Below, piece by piece: positions 16,222-24,953 of a DNA stretch of 64,000 nucleotides (position 1 is its first letter; the number at the start of each line of letters is the position of its first letter). This DNA comes from Hyphomicrobiales bacterium (GTDB lineage Bacteria; Pseudomonadota; Alphaproteobacteria; Rhizobiales; Rhizobiaceae): the NCBI GenBank assembly GCA_900467685.1, contig UBQX01000005.1, positions 1 through 64,000 of the forward strand, given 5' to 3'. The position numbers were made by a program, and so were the translations under genes. The notes below the pieces were generated by a model. It was not told the DNA's origin and searched no databases. It was given only the letters and a program-made list of their open reading frames with translations.

Positions 16222-17322
16222 TCACAGCTTCAGCGCATAACGCGTATGGCGCCGCTCGCCGGTGCGGGTGAGCGCGCCCATCTCCACGAGCTGCTGCAGA
16301 TCGCGGGTCGCGGTGGCCCGCGACGTGCCGGTGATGGAAATGTAGTTCTCCGCGCTCAAGCCGCCCTTGAAGCCGGCCGGCCCCTCGCGGAAGAGGCGGG
16401 CGACGACCTTTTCCTGACGCTCGTTGAACCGGCCGCGAAAGCGGTCGTAGAAGCGCGCCTTGGCGATGAAGAAGGCGATTCGCTCCAGCGTCGCCTGCTG
16501 GGCCTCCAGCACGATATCAGAGAACCAGCCGATCCACTCGCCGATGTCGAGCCTGCGCTGATGGCGCTCCAGTTCGGCATAATAGGCCTTGCGGTGGCGC
16601 TCGATGGTGAAGGCGAGCGAGATGAGGCTGGGCTGGCCGATATTCTGGGCGAGCGACTTTTCGGCGAGCGCCCGGCCGAGGCGGCCGTTGCCATCCTCGA
16701 AGGGATGGATGCTCTCGAAATGGAGATGGCCGATGGCGGCGCGGGTGAGCGGGGGCAGGGGGGCCGCCCCGCCGGGGCCGGTGCGGTTGAACCAGGCGAC
16801 GAAGCGCGCCATCTCGTCCGGCACTCGGGCCGAGGGCGGAGCTTCGAAATGGATCGTCGGGCGGTCTATCGCGCCGGACACGATCTGCATTGCATCCGCA
16901 TGACGGCGATAGGCGCCGATGGTTTCGATATAGCGGTTTCCGGACATCAGCATTGCATGCCAGCGAAACAGTTCCTCATCCGCAAGAGGCGCGGCCCAGT
17001 TCGTATAGACATCCGCCATCATTTCGGCGATGCCGCGCTCCTGCGGCTTGACCGGGCGGGTGTCGGCATCGAGCCCGAACTGCCGGCGCAGCGAGGATTG
17101 CACGCTCGCGCGATCCAGAAACTCGCCCTCGATCTCGGACGTCTTGACCGCCTCGTCGCTGAGGAGTTCGATGCGCAGCTGGCTCCGGTCGTCATCGGTG
17201 AAATGCCGCACGGCCCCGATCACCTCGCCGGAGGACTGGCGAAACCGCTCCTCCAGCGGCGCAAGCGCTGCCGCGTCATAGGTGAAATTCGGCCAATCGG
17301 GATATTGCCAGTTCCAGCGCAT
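16222..17322 (-). CDS. Fic family protein (predicted AMP-transferase) with N-terminal inhibitory helix and winged-helix tail
   Basis: This 366-residue protein carries the catalytic loop HPFEDGNGRLGR near residue 200, with every active-site residue of Fic AMPylators present. The upstream inhibitory motif SEIEGE near residue 62 is the class II pattern (S/T)xxxE(G/N), so activity should be self-restrained. The last 70 residues (GLSAENYISITGTSRATATRDLQQLVEMGAL) form a winged-helix fold of the kind found in Fic proteins that bind DNA. Four half-sites of a GAGTTATAGC-type repeat overlap and precede the start codon, consistent with autoregulation. It is a solitary gene; no separate antitoxin is seen. 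The target protein is unknown. Confidence 0.9.
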   Translation of the reverse strand: MRWNWQYPDWPNFTYDAAALAPLEERFRQSSGEVIGAVRHFTDDDRSQLRIELLSDEAVKTSEIEGEFLDRASVQSSLRRQFGLDADTRPVKPQERGIAEMMADVYTNWAAPLADEELFRWHAMLMSGNRYIETIGAYRRHADAMQIVSGAIDRPTIHFEAPPSARVPDEMARFVAWFNRTGPGGAAPLPPLTRAAIGHLHFESIHPFEDGNGRLGRALAEKSLAQNIGQPSLISLAFTIERHRKAYYAELERHQRRLDIGEWIGWFSDIVLEAQQATLERIAFFIAKARFYDRFRGRFNERQEKVVARLFREGPAGFKGGLSAENYISITGTSRATATRDLQQLVEMGALTRTGERRHTRYALKL

Positions 17323-17396
17323 GAGTTATAGCGTCCGTTTCTATAGCTCATAAATGAATGATTTTGTGAGTTATAGCAAGGGTGGCTATGGCTCAT
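17323..17396. promoter_or_regulatory. Repeat operator upstream of fic
   Basis: There are four related half-sites: GAGTTATAGC at 17323-17332 (touching the start codon), CTATAGCTCA at 17341-17350, GAGTTATAGC at 17368-17377 and GCTATGGCTCAT at 17385-17396. They alternate in orientation, forming two inverted pairs. This is a likely binding site for the winged-helix tail of the Fic protein. Confidence 0.55.
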
Positions 17397-17482
17397 TGGA
17401 AGGGAGCGCGTGTCCAACTCTTGCCTTGCGAGGCCTTCCTTCCTAAGAAACAGGCCATCCCGTATTCCTTGAAAGGCAGCCC

Positions 17483-17830
17483 ATGGCGCGCGATCTTCTT
17501 ATTCTCCTCACGCCCGGTTTTCCGGACACGAAGCTTTCGCCGGACAGGCTCTATTACTGCCCGCAATGCAATATCGTGGAAGGCCTGCTCGCGACGTTTC
17601 CGGCGCTGAACGACCATGTCGATGTGATGCGCGTCGACTTCCCCCGCCCGCGCCCGGCGGTGATCGAGCGGATCGGGGAGGAGAACCAGGGGCTCCCGGT
17701 GCTCATCTTCGCGGACCCGGCGACCGCGCCGGCGGATGCGCTGCGCTTTGGCGAGACGCGCTTCGTCAACGACATTGACCGGCTCTGCGAACTGCTCGCC
17801 GAACGCTATGGCATTCCCTATTCGCACTGA
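17483..17830 (+). CDS. DUF3088 family protein
   Basis: The small 115-residue protein has a thioredoxin-like look: LLILLTPGFPDTKLSPDRLYYC near the start, a C-P-Q-C pair at about residues 31-34, then VIERIGEENQGLPVLIFAD with a cis-Pro-type segment. This matches the DUF3088 family, whose role is not established. It lies between divergent fic and convergent acuI-like genes and shows no operon partner. The ribosome site AAAGGCAGCCC is weak. The CxxC pair could give a redox function, which is inference. Confidence 0.7.
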   Translation: MARDLLILLTPGFPDTKLSPDRLYYCPQCNIVEGLLATFPALNDHVDVMRVDFPRPRPAVIERIGEENQGLPVLIFADPATAPADALRFGETRFVNDIDRLCELLAERYGIPYSH

Positions 17831-17842
17831 GGCAGGACGGAA

Positions 17843-18838
17843 CTAGCCCGTCACGTCGATGACCACCCGCCCGCGGGTCTGACCGGCAACAATCGCTTCC
17901 GCCAGTTCCGGCAGCTTCGACATGGGCTCAACCGTGGTCATGGCGGCGAGGCGGTCGCGGTCGAGCGTGTCGGCGAGCGTCTGCCAGGCGGTCTGACGCA
18001 ACGCCATCGGGGCCATGACGGAATCGACGCCGAGGAGGGCGACGCCGCGCAGGATATGCGGCATGACGGTGGCCGGCAGATCCGCCCCGCCGGCAAGTCC
18101 ACAGGCCGCAACCGCACCGCCGTAATTCGTCTGCGCCAGCACATTGGCGAGCGTCGTGGAGCCGACGGAATCGACCGCACCCGACCAGCGCTCCTTCTGC
18201 AACGGCCCGCCCTTTTCGGAGAGGGTCGCACGATCCACGAAGGCGGTCGCGCCGAGGGACGCCAGATAGTCATGCGTTTCCGGCCGGCCGGTCGAGGCGG
18301 TCACATTGTAACCCTTGGCGGACAGAAGGCTGATCGCCACGGAGCCGACGCCGCCGGCGGCACCCGTCACCAGAACCTCGCCTTCTCCCGGCTTGATCGC
18401 GCCCCAGCGCTCCAGTGCGTTGACGCAAAGTGCTGCCGTGTAGCCCGCGGTGCCGATGGCCATGGCCTGTTCGAAGGAGAAGACCTCCGGGAGCTTCATC
18501 AGCCATTCCGGCTTGAGGCGCTGATAGCGACTGTAACCGCCCCATTCGGTTTCGGAGAGGCCGAAGCCGTTTACGACGACACGGTCGCCCGGCTTCCAGT
18601 CCGGCGAACGGGACTCGACCACGACCCCGGCGAGATCGATGCCGGCGACGAGCGGCGTGCGCCGCGCGATGCGGCCCTTGCCGCTGACGGCGAGACCATC
18701 CTTGTAGTTCAGCGTCGAGAAGTGGATTTCGACCAGGACATCGTGATCCGGCAGATCGGCCTGCGTCAGCGCCCGGAAGCCCGCCTTCGGCTTGCCGTCC
18801 ACCGCATCAATCACCATCGCGTTGAAAGTGTCGCTCAT
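17843..18838 (-). CDS. acuI: Acrylyl-CoA reductase / YhdH-type NADPH oxidoreductase (MDR family)
   Basis: The 331-residue zinc-free medium-chain reductase contains FSTLNYKDGLAVSGKGRIARR and then PLVAGIDLAGVV, the AcuI/YhdH pattern. Its NADPH fold is VLVTGAAGGVGSVAISLLSAKG, and the end is GRVVIDV. Family members reduce acryloyl-CoA to propionyl-CoA or act as quinone-type reductases. The start at 18838 is supported by GGAGGAG 10 nt upstream; a longer frame to 19042 is rejected. It stands alone, convergent with the DUF3088 gene, and links to the surrounding catabolism are not evident. Confidence 0.85.
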   Translation of the reverse strand: MSDTFNAMVIDAVDGKPKAGFRALTQADLPDHDVLVEIHFSTLNYKDGLAVSGKGRIARRTPLVAGIDLAGVVVESRSPDWKPGDRVVVNGFGLSETEWGGYSRYQRLKPEWLMKLPEVFSFEQAMAIGTAGYTAALCVNALERWGAIKPGEGEVLVTGAAGGVGSVAISLLSAKGYNVTASTGRPETHDYLASLGATAFVDRATLSEKGGPLQKERWSGAVDSVGSTTLANVLAQTNYGGAVAACGLAGGADLPATVMPHILRGVALLGVDSVMAPMALRQTAWQTLADTLDRDRLAAMTTVEPMSKLPELAEAIVAGQTRGRVVIDVTG

Positions 18839-19127
18839 GATCGCAATCTCCTCCTGCCATGCGTTGTCACGGGAGACGAAAGACGCCGCCCGCGAGCCAA
18901 TCGGCCCGACCATGCCACGGCCAAGGCGCGAATGCCAGCCTGCCCAACGAGCTGACGCGGATGCCGCCCGACCATAGAATTGACGAGGCCGCCAGAGCTC
19001 CCGCAGGTTGAAATACACACCGCAACACGGCATGATGTGCAATCCAAAGAGGATATTCGAAAGACTTTTCTAATATGGCAATCGTGATAACCTCACCCTC
19101 GCAGGGCATTCGATTCCGGGGGGACGT

Positions 19128-20351
19128 TTGAAGACTCTTCATGATGCCGGCACCGCGCCGACGCCCTTGTCGGCTCCCGTCGCCACCAATATCAATCTCA
19201 TCCTCGACACCATCCGCACGCAGATGAACATGGATGTCGCGTTCCTGGCGGAGTTTTCCAACGCCGTGCGTGTCTTCCATGGCGTCTCTTCGATTGTCGA
19301 CAACCCGCCGATCCGCGCGGGCGAGGTTCATCCGATCGGCTCGGGCTACTGCCGCAAGGTGGTCAACGGCGCGTTGCCGCAGCTGATCCCCAACACCGCA
19401 GATGTGCCGCTGACGGCGGAGATCCCCGAAACGGCGGCCATTCCCATCGGGGCGCACTTAAGCGTTCCGCTCCGGCTGGAGGACGGGCAGCTTTACGGCA
19501 CGCTCTGCTGCTTCGCCTTCACACCCCGGCCCGATCTCGGCGAAACGCAGCTCGTGCTCCTGCGCCAGCTGGCCGACCTGATGGCGCGCATGCTCGCAGG
19601 CGATATCAGCGCGCAGAAGAAGCGCAGCCGCACCCGCAAGCTGGTCGAGGCCGCCATTGCCGCCGGCGACCCGGCCATCGTCTTCCAGCCGATCGTCGAT
19701 CTCAAGACCCGCGTGATCACCGGCTTCGAGGCGCTGTCGCGCTTTGCCAGCGAACCGCCGCGCAGCCCCGACAAGTGGTTTGCCGATGCGGAACTTGCGG
19801 GCATCGGAGGCAGGCTCGAGCTTGTCGCCGCGCAGCGCGCGTTGGCCGAAAGCAGGACGCTGCCGCCGGATTGCGCGATCAACATCAACCTGTCGCCGAA
19901 GACGATTCTGACCGGCAACCTGCAGCCGCTCCTGGCACAGGTGGACCCGAAGCGTCTGGTCATCGAAATCACCGAACATGCTGCCGTCGACGACTATGCT
20001 GAGCTTCAGGCCGCGTTGAGACAGGCGCGCGCAGCGGGCGTGCAGATCGCCATCGACGACGCAGGCGCCGGCTATGCCAGCCTCCAGCATGTGCTGAGGC
20101 TGCAGCCGGATATCATCAAGTTCGACATCAGCCTGACGCGCGACATCGACACGGACCCCTTGCGCATCGCCATGATCAGCGCGCTGAAGGAATATGCCCG
20201 CCGCACCGGCACGATCGTCGTGGCCGAAGGTGTCGAGACGGTCGAGGAGGAGCGGACGCTGCGCGACCTCGGGGTCGACAAGGCGCAAGGCTATCTCTTC
20301 AGCAAGCCGAAGCCGGCGGGAGAGTTTACGGGGGTGGCGAAGGCGGGGTGA
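19128..20351 (+). CDS. GAF-EAL cyclic-di-GMP phosphodiesterase
   Basis: The 407-residue cytoplasmic signalling protein has a GAF sensor at about residues 20-165 (GSGYCRKVVNGALP, IGAHLSVPLRLEDGQLYGTLC). An EAL domain spans about 175-400. Catalytic and metal residues appear intact: FEALSRF, the Asn of NINLSPKT, ITEHAAVDD, IDDAGAGYASLQ, DIIKFDISLTR, VAEGVET and QGYLFSKP. It should hydrolyse c-di-GMP to pGpG in response to a GAF ligand. The start is TTG at 19128 after GGGGGGAC; no in-frame ATG lies nearby, so initiation is probably weak. The gene has no partner diguanylate cyclase in the window. Confidence 0.88.
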   Translation: MKTLHDAGTAPTPLSAPVATNINLILDTIRTQMNMDVAFLAEFSNAVRVFHGVSSIVDNPPIRAGEVHPIGSGYCRKVVNGALPQLIPNTADVPLTAEIPETAAIPIGAHLSVPLRLEDGQLYGTLCCFAFTPRPDLGETQLVLLRQLADLMARMLAGDISAQKKRSRTRKLVEAAIAAGDPAIVFQPIVDLKTRVITGFEALSRFASEPPRSPDKWFADAELAGIGGRLELVAAQRALAESRTLPPDCAININLSPKTILTGNLQPLLAQVDPKRLVIEITEHAAVDDYAELQAALRQARAAGVQIAIDDAGAGYASLQHVLRLQPDIIKFDISLTRDIDTDPLRIAMISALKEYARRTGTIVVAEGVETVEEERTLRDLGVDKAQGYLFSKPKPAGEFTGVAKAG

Positions 20352-20404
20352 ACGCTGATATCAAGGTCTTGCGGCAGTGCGAGCCTGATTGGCAAGGGGA
20401 ACCT

Positions 20405-20827
20405 ATGGCGAGGCTCAGGATATATGATCTGAAGGAGCACATCCTTTTCCCGGATTTGAAAGATTTGTTGCGCCTTCTGGCTCCAGGATCCTTGCAAGCG
20501 ACCTGGACAATTTCGACCGTCAAATCATCCGAGCCCGGCCATGAGTGGTTTGAAGCCACAGGTGAAGGTCGCGATGAACTGGAAACGTTGGCACAGGAAA
20601 ATGCTCGGATTTCTGGCACTGATTTCGCGGCGTTAGCTGAGAAAACACATCAGGTCATCTGGGGTGAATTCATTGGCTCGAAACCCGCGCAACCGGAGGA
20701 GCTGTGGGTGATCATACGCGCCATCGACAGCACCTTTTACGAGATTGAGACCGATGACGAAGGCGTGCTGAAAAAGATCAGCGCAACCTATAAGGATGTG
20801 CGCACTGATGACGCACCGGTTTCGTGA
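20405..20827 (+). CDS. Hypothetical protein
   Basis: I do not recognise this 140-residue protein. It is acidic, with no signal peptide or membrane segment, and reads MARLRIYDLKEHILFPDL at the start and STFYEIETDDEGVLKKIS near the end. It looks soluble with a mixed alpha/beta pattern. The start at 20405 follows AAGGGGAACCT. A GTG at 20348 overlapping the EAL gene would add 19 residues. It follows the EAL gene by 53 nt and may be co-transcribed. An RIME-like repeat lies right after it. Confidence 0.65.
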   Translation: MARLRIYDLKEHILFPDLKDLLRLLAPGSLQATWTISTVKSSEPGHEWFEATGEGRDELETLAQENARISGTDFAALAEKTHQVIWGEFIGSKPAQPEELWVIIRAIDSTFYEIETDDEGVLKKISATYKDVRTDDAPVS

Positions 20828-20860
20828 CGCCGTCTGGGACCACGCCGGCGAATAACGCCC

Positions 20861-20973
20861 CTCTTCTCCCCTTGGGGAGAAGGTGGCGCGAAGCGCCGGA
20901 TGAGGGGTTCCCACAAGGCGGAGAGAAACCCCTCATCTGTCCTTCGGACATCTTCTCCCCTTGGGGAGAAGAG
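20861..20973. repeat. RIME-like intergenic repeat, family B, copy 2
   Basis: It starts CTCTTCTCCCCTTGGGGAGA and ends TCCCCTTGGGGAGAAGAG, with the conserved GGCGCGAAGCGCCGGATGAG inside. It is a close relative of 13537-13656. It ends 5 nt before the stop codon of iorB, so it may act as a transcript end for both converging genes. Confidence 0.8.
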
Positions 20974-20978
20974 GAAAC

Positions 20979-22529
20979 TCAGAGCGTCGCCACCGTCTTC
21001 AGCGCGCCATCGAGCGCAATCCCCCCCTCATCCAGCAGTGCTGCCTGACGCAGGCGGCGCATCCACGCCGCACCATCCTCGCGACCCGTCAGCATTGGCA
21101 AAGCCGACATGACGCGGTCGAACTTGGAGAGGCCGCGGACATGCGTGTCCGAATAGCCCTTGACCAGGCGGCGATTGCCCAAGACCTCGACCGCGAGATC
21201 GTAGTTCTGCGGCAGGACGTTCAGCGCCGTTTTGATCCACGAATTGCGATGCGCGATCTCGACGGCGTGGCGAAGGTTGCCGCGACGGAAGCGGCGGAGC
21301 GACGAGACGACATAAAGCCCGGTGAACCAGAAGAGCGTGCCGGTCTTGACGCGGCGGCCCTTGTCGATGCGGCGGTTGAGCCAGTTGAAGAGGGCAGGGC
21401 GGTTTTCGATGAACTGGCCGAGACCCTTGGGCAGCGTGCCGCAGACTTCTTCCATGCGCGGATGCATGTATTCGGTCGTGTAGAGGATCTGGTCGGCCTT
21501 GACGCCGACTTCCTTCTTCACGCGGTCGAAGCGGGTGCCGCGCGTCTTGAGATCGGCCACGCGGATCACGTCGTCATAGGCCATGGCGACGGCGACATAT
21601 TTGGCGGCCTGTGCTGTGAAGGCAAACTCCTTTTCCGCACCACCATTTGCCTTGTCGGCGGCGTGCAGCCTGGCGACTTCGCTCAGATATTCGTCGGCAT
21701 AGGCCGGGTCCTGAAAGTCGGTCAGCTTCTTCACGCCGGCATAGAGCATGGGCTGGATGCTGTCCGGGAATTCCTTGCGGATGCGGGTGAGCAGCTTGTC
21801 CAGCGCCGGGTGGCCGGCGGATGCCGGGATTTCGGCGAAGGTCTTGCCCGGTGTGGCGGAGACCTTGTCATTGCCGCCGCGCAGCACGCGGTCATAGGCC
21901 GCGTTGAAGGCGCGAAGGCTGGCTTCCACGCCCTTGCCGCCCTTGCGCACGGTCGCCTCGAAGGCTTCCTTGGAGAAGGGCAGTGCGCCGGAGGCGGCAA
22001 GCGAGCCGAACATGGAGGCGGAAATGACGCTGCCGTTCTTGATGGCGAGCGTATCCATGTCGAAGGCGATGGTCTTCTTCGCGGCAAAATCGGTGGCGTC
22101 GACCACGATGGTCGGGTTACCGATCCCGTCGCCGGGCTTTTCCTTTTCGCCGACCGCGAAGGAGCGGTGGGTGGAGGCAATCAGCATGGTCTTGTCGGGC
22201 GTGACGAGACCGCGCAGCACCGAGCGGCCGGCTTCCATCAGCTCGGCGGCCAGCACGACATCGACATCGCCCGGCGTCGGCATCAGCGCCAGCACCGGGT
22301 GTGCGCCGTCGCGGGCCTTGATGAGTTCGAGATAATAGATCGTCGCACCCGTGCGCTGGGCAACGCCCGGCACGGAACTGGTCTGCGCGACCCAGCCTTC
22401 GGATTCGGCGAGATCGACGATCCAGTCGGCGAGAACGCCGCCGCCCTGACCGCCCATGGCGAGGATGGCGAGCGACAGCGGCTTGTCGTGGGAGAGCGCG
22501 GCGAATGCATTGTCAACGCGAACGTTCAT
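20979..22529 (-). CDS. iorB: Indolepyruvate oxidoreductase subunit beta (long form)
   Basis: The gamma/beta-type subunit of 2-oxoacid:ferredoxin oxidoreductases starts LSLAILAMGGQGGGVLADWI and QTSSVPGVAQRTGATIYYLE, the conserved block that binds near CoA. At 516 residues it is far longer than the archaeal 200-residue IorB. The extra 320 residues (from about TFAEIPASAGHPALDKLLTR) correspond to the extension seen in fused proteobacterial enzymes. With IorA it oxidatively decarboxylates indolepyruvate or other arylpyruvates to the acyl-CoA with ferredoxin reduction. The start at 22529 follows GAGAGGGG. It is 14 nt downstream of iorA in the same operon. Confidence 0.9.
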   Translation of the reverse strand: MNVRVDNAFAALSHDKPLSLAILAMGGQGGGVLADWIVDLAESEGWVAQTSSVPGVAQRTGATIYYLELIKARDGAHPVLALMPTPGDVDVVLAAELMEAGRSVLRGLVTPDKTMLIASTHRSFAVGEKEKPGDGIGNPTIVVDATDFAAKKTIAFDMDTLAIKNGSVISASMFGSLAASGALPFSKEAFEATVRKGGKGVEASLRAFNAAYDRVLRGGNDKVSATPGKTFAEIPASAGHPALDKLLTRIRKEFPDSIQPMLYAGVKKLTDFQDPAYADEYLSEVARLHAADKANGGAEKEFAFTAQAAKYVAVAMAYDDVIRVADLKTRGTRFDRVKKEVGVKADQILYTTEYMHPRMEEVCGTLPKGLGQFIENRPALFNWLNRRIDKGRRVKTGTLFWFTGLYVVSSLRRFRRGNLRHAVEIAHRNSWIKTALNVLPQNYDLAVEVLGNRRLVKGYSDTHVRGLSKFDRVMSALPMLTGREDGAAWMRRLRQAALLDEGGIALDGALKTVATL

Positions 22530-22543
22530 GGTTCTTACCCCTC

Positions 22544-24697
22544 TCAATCTGCAAAGACGACGCGGCCAGAGGCGCGGCGCGACTGGAGCCAGCCGATGAC
22601 GGCCTTGCGCACACGATGCGCGAAGCGGTCCCAGGCGCTAGGATTATGGATGACGTCGGCGCGGTAGAAGGACGGGCAGAGGACTGCCGCTTCCGAGACT
22701 TCGCCGCAATTGCCGCAGCCGACGCAGGAATTGTCGATGGCCGCGACCGGATCGTCCTTCAGCGGATCGTCCGTATGCTTGACCGACAGGGAAGGACAGC
22801 CGGAGAGGCGGATGCAGGCGTGATCGCCCGTGCAGACATCCTCGTCGACGCCGAAGCGCTCCTTGACCATGCGCTTGCCGTCCTTGACGGCTTTCGCGAA
22901 TTGCGGCTTCACGCGGCGCTGCTTGTTGAGCATGCATTCGGACGAGGCGACGATGATCTTCGGACCCGGCTCCTTCGTCGTCAGCGCTTCCTTCAGCGTG
23001 TCGCGCATCTTGGCGACATCATAGGTCCGGTCGATCTGGCGGACCCAGGTCGCGCCGATGCCCTTCACCGCATTGACGATGGAATTGTTGGTCTTGCGGC
23101 GCGGGTTGAGCGCGCGGGACGACATGATGTCCTGTCCGCCGGTCGCCGCCGAATAATAGTTGTCGACGACGAGGATGACGCCATCCTGCTTGTTGAAGAC
23201 GGCATTGCCGACAGAGGTCGAAAGCCCGTTATGCCAGAAGCCGCCATCGCCCATGACCGAGATGGAGCGCTTGTCCGCCTCGACATTGAAGGCGGAGGCT
23301 GACGCCGGCCCGAGGCCGTACCCCATCGTCGTCCCGCCGATATTGAAGGGCGGCAGGATGGAGAAGAGGTGACAGCCGATATCGGCCGAGACGTGATGTT
23401 CGCCCAGTTCCTTCTCGACCAGCTTCATGGCCGCGAAGATCGGGCGTTCCGGACAGCCGGTGCAGAAGCCGGCGGGGCGCGGCGGGACCACTTCGGCCAG
23501 CGCCTTGACCTTGGGGTCGGTGAGGATCGGATCGGGGTTCGGCACCGGCGGGCGGTTGCCGAGGAGACCCGGCGCGTTCGCCTCGATGAAGGCGCCGAGG
23601 CCCTTGATGAGCACCGGCGTCGTATATTCGCCACCGAGCGGCAGCACGTCCTTGCCGGAGACCTTGGTCTGGATGTCCTTGCGGCGGAACAGCGTGTGCA
23701 GCGTATGCTCGATATATTCCGGCGCGCCTTCCTCGACCATGAGGATGGCCTTCTTGCCGGCGGCAAAGGCGATCAGCTCGTCATCGACCATCGGGTAGGA
23801 GACGTTCATGACATAAAGCGGCACGCGGGAATTGCCGTAGACGTCCGCCAGACCAAGATGCTGGAGCGCGCGCATCGCGCCATTATAGACGCCGCCCTGA
23901 AGCACAATGCCGATCTCGCCCTCGCTCGGGCCGAAATGCTCGTTCAGCTTGTTGGCCTTGATGAAGTCGACGGCGGCGGGCCAGCGCTTCTCGAGCTTTT
24001 CCTTCTCATGCACGAAGGAGGCCGGCGGCAGCACAATGCGGTTCACATCGCGACGCGGATTTTCCAGCGCTTCCTTGAGCGTATATTCCGGCCGCTTGTT
24101 GTCCTTGGCGACGAAATGGCCGTGAACATGGCAGGAGCGGATGCCGACCTGCAGCATGACCGGCGTGTTGGAGGCTTCCGAAAGCTCGAAGCCCTTTTCG
24201 ACCGCATCGACAATGGAGGGCAGGTTCGGGCGAGGGGTCAGCAGCCACATCTGCGACTTCATCGCAAAGGCATGGCTGCGCTCCTGCATGATCGAGGAGC
24301 CTTCGCCGAAATCCTCGCCGATGATGATCAGCGCGCCGCCGGTGACACCGCCGGAGGAGAGGTTGGAGAGCGCATCCGAGGCAACGTTGGTGCCGGCCGT
24401 GGACTTCCAGGTGACGGCGCCGCGCACCGGATACATGACGGAGGCCGAAAGCATGGCGGCGGCGGCGGCTTCCGAAGCCGACGTTTCGAAATGAACGCCC
24501 AGCTCTTCCATCACGTCCTTGGCGTCGGCCAGCACGTCCATGAGATGCGAGATTGGCGAACCCTGATAGCCGCCGACGTAAGAGACGCCGGATTGCAACA
24601 GCGCCTTGGTGATGGCGAGGATGCCTTCGCCTCTGAAAACATCGCCTTCGCCCAGCTTCAGGTCTTCGACTTCACGCGCAAATGATCGCTCTGCCAT
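22544..24697 (-). CDS. iorA: Indolepyruvate oxidoreductase subunit alpha
   Basis: This 717-residue TPP- and iron-sulphur enzyme has the pyrimidine-binding N-domain with VSYVGGYQGSPISHLMDVL. The TPP diphosphate motif is near residue 450 (SVMGDGGFWHNGLSTSVGNA, then ILVVDN). A cysteine-rich C-terminus follows with DNSCVGCGNCGEVSEAAVLC and CTGDHACIRLSGC, for a ferredoxin-like [4Fe-4S] arm. The product for indolepyruvate would be indoleacetyl-CoA; phenylpyruvate-type acids are alternative substrates. The start at 24697 is chosen for the GGGG 7 nt before. A palindrome, ATATGCA-AA-TGCATAT, sits just upstream. It is the first gene of iorAB. Confidence 0.92.
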   Translation of the reverse strand: MAERSFAREVEDLKLGEGDVFRGEGILAITKALLQSGVSYVGGYQGSPISHLMDVLADAKDVMEELGVHFETSASEAAAAAMLSASVMYPVRGAVTWKSTAGTNVASDALSNLSSGGVTGGALIIIGEDFGEGSSIMQERSHAFAMKSQMWLLTPRPNLPSIVDAVEKGFELSEASNTPVMLQVGIRSCHVHGHFVAKDNKRPEYTLKEALENPRRDVNRIVLPPASFVHEKEKLEKRWPAAVDFIKANKLNEHFGPSEGEIGIVLQGGVYNGAMRALQHLGLADVYGNSRVPLYVMNVSYPMVDDELIAFAAGKKAILMVEEGAPEYIEHTLHTLFRRKDIQTKVSGKDVLPLGGEYTTPVLIKGLGAFIEANAPGLLGNRPPVPNPDPILTDPKVKALAEVVPPRPAGFCTGCPERPIFAAMKLVEKELGEHHVSADIGCHLFSILPPFNIGGTTMGYGLGPASASAFNVEADKRSISVMGDGGFWHNGLSTSVGNAVFNKQDGVILVVDNYYSAATGGQDIMSSRALNPRRKTNNSIVNAVKGIGATWVRQIDRTYDVAKMRDTLKEALTTKEPGPKIIVASSECMLNKQRRVKPQFAKAVKDGKRMVKERFGVDEDVCTGDHACIRLSGCPSLSVKHTDDPLKDDPVAAIDNSCVGCGNCGEVSEAAVLCPSFYRADVIHNPSAWDRFAHRVRKAVIGWLQSRRASGRVVFAD

Positions 24698-24723
24698 GAC
24701 GTTCCCCATCTTGTTGGCAAGTT

Positions 24724-24739
24724 ATATGCAAATGCATAT
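24724..24739. promoter_or_regulatory. iorA operator palindrome
   Basis: ATATGCA-AA-TGCATAT is a perfect 7-bp inverted repeat with a 2-bp spacer, 27 nt upstream of the iorA start codon. Related sequences precede the isatin-hydrolase-like gene (12338) and the divergent flavoenzyme (12180). Confidence 0.6.
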
Positions 24740-24879
24740 TTCATCTCCTGGATTGTGTCAATTGCATAAATCTCCGCCGCTCGCGCGCGTGATAGCCTTT
24801 ATATGCGGCGGCGACGAAATATTCCATTTCATATTATTTTTGCGAAACGGCCCAAACGACCCTTGTCAAAATCCAGATT

Positions 24880-24898
24880 TTCATTTTAAGTTTCAAAC
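24880..24898 (-). promoter_or_regulatory. Shared A+T-rich promoter motif, copy at the ABC importer
   Basis: On the minus strand it reads GTTTGAAACTTAAAATGAA. This agrees with the 20-mers at 32776, 38788 and 40974 over AAACTTAAAATGAA, with one extra base in the left part. It lies 55 nt upstream of the ABC importer start at 24954. Confidence 0.5.
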
Positions 24899-24953
24899 AA
24901 TCACAAAATCCGGAAAACCGGAAATCCGTTCAAGGGGAACTTAGGAGTCCACA

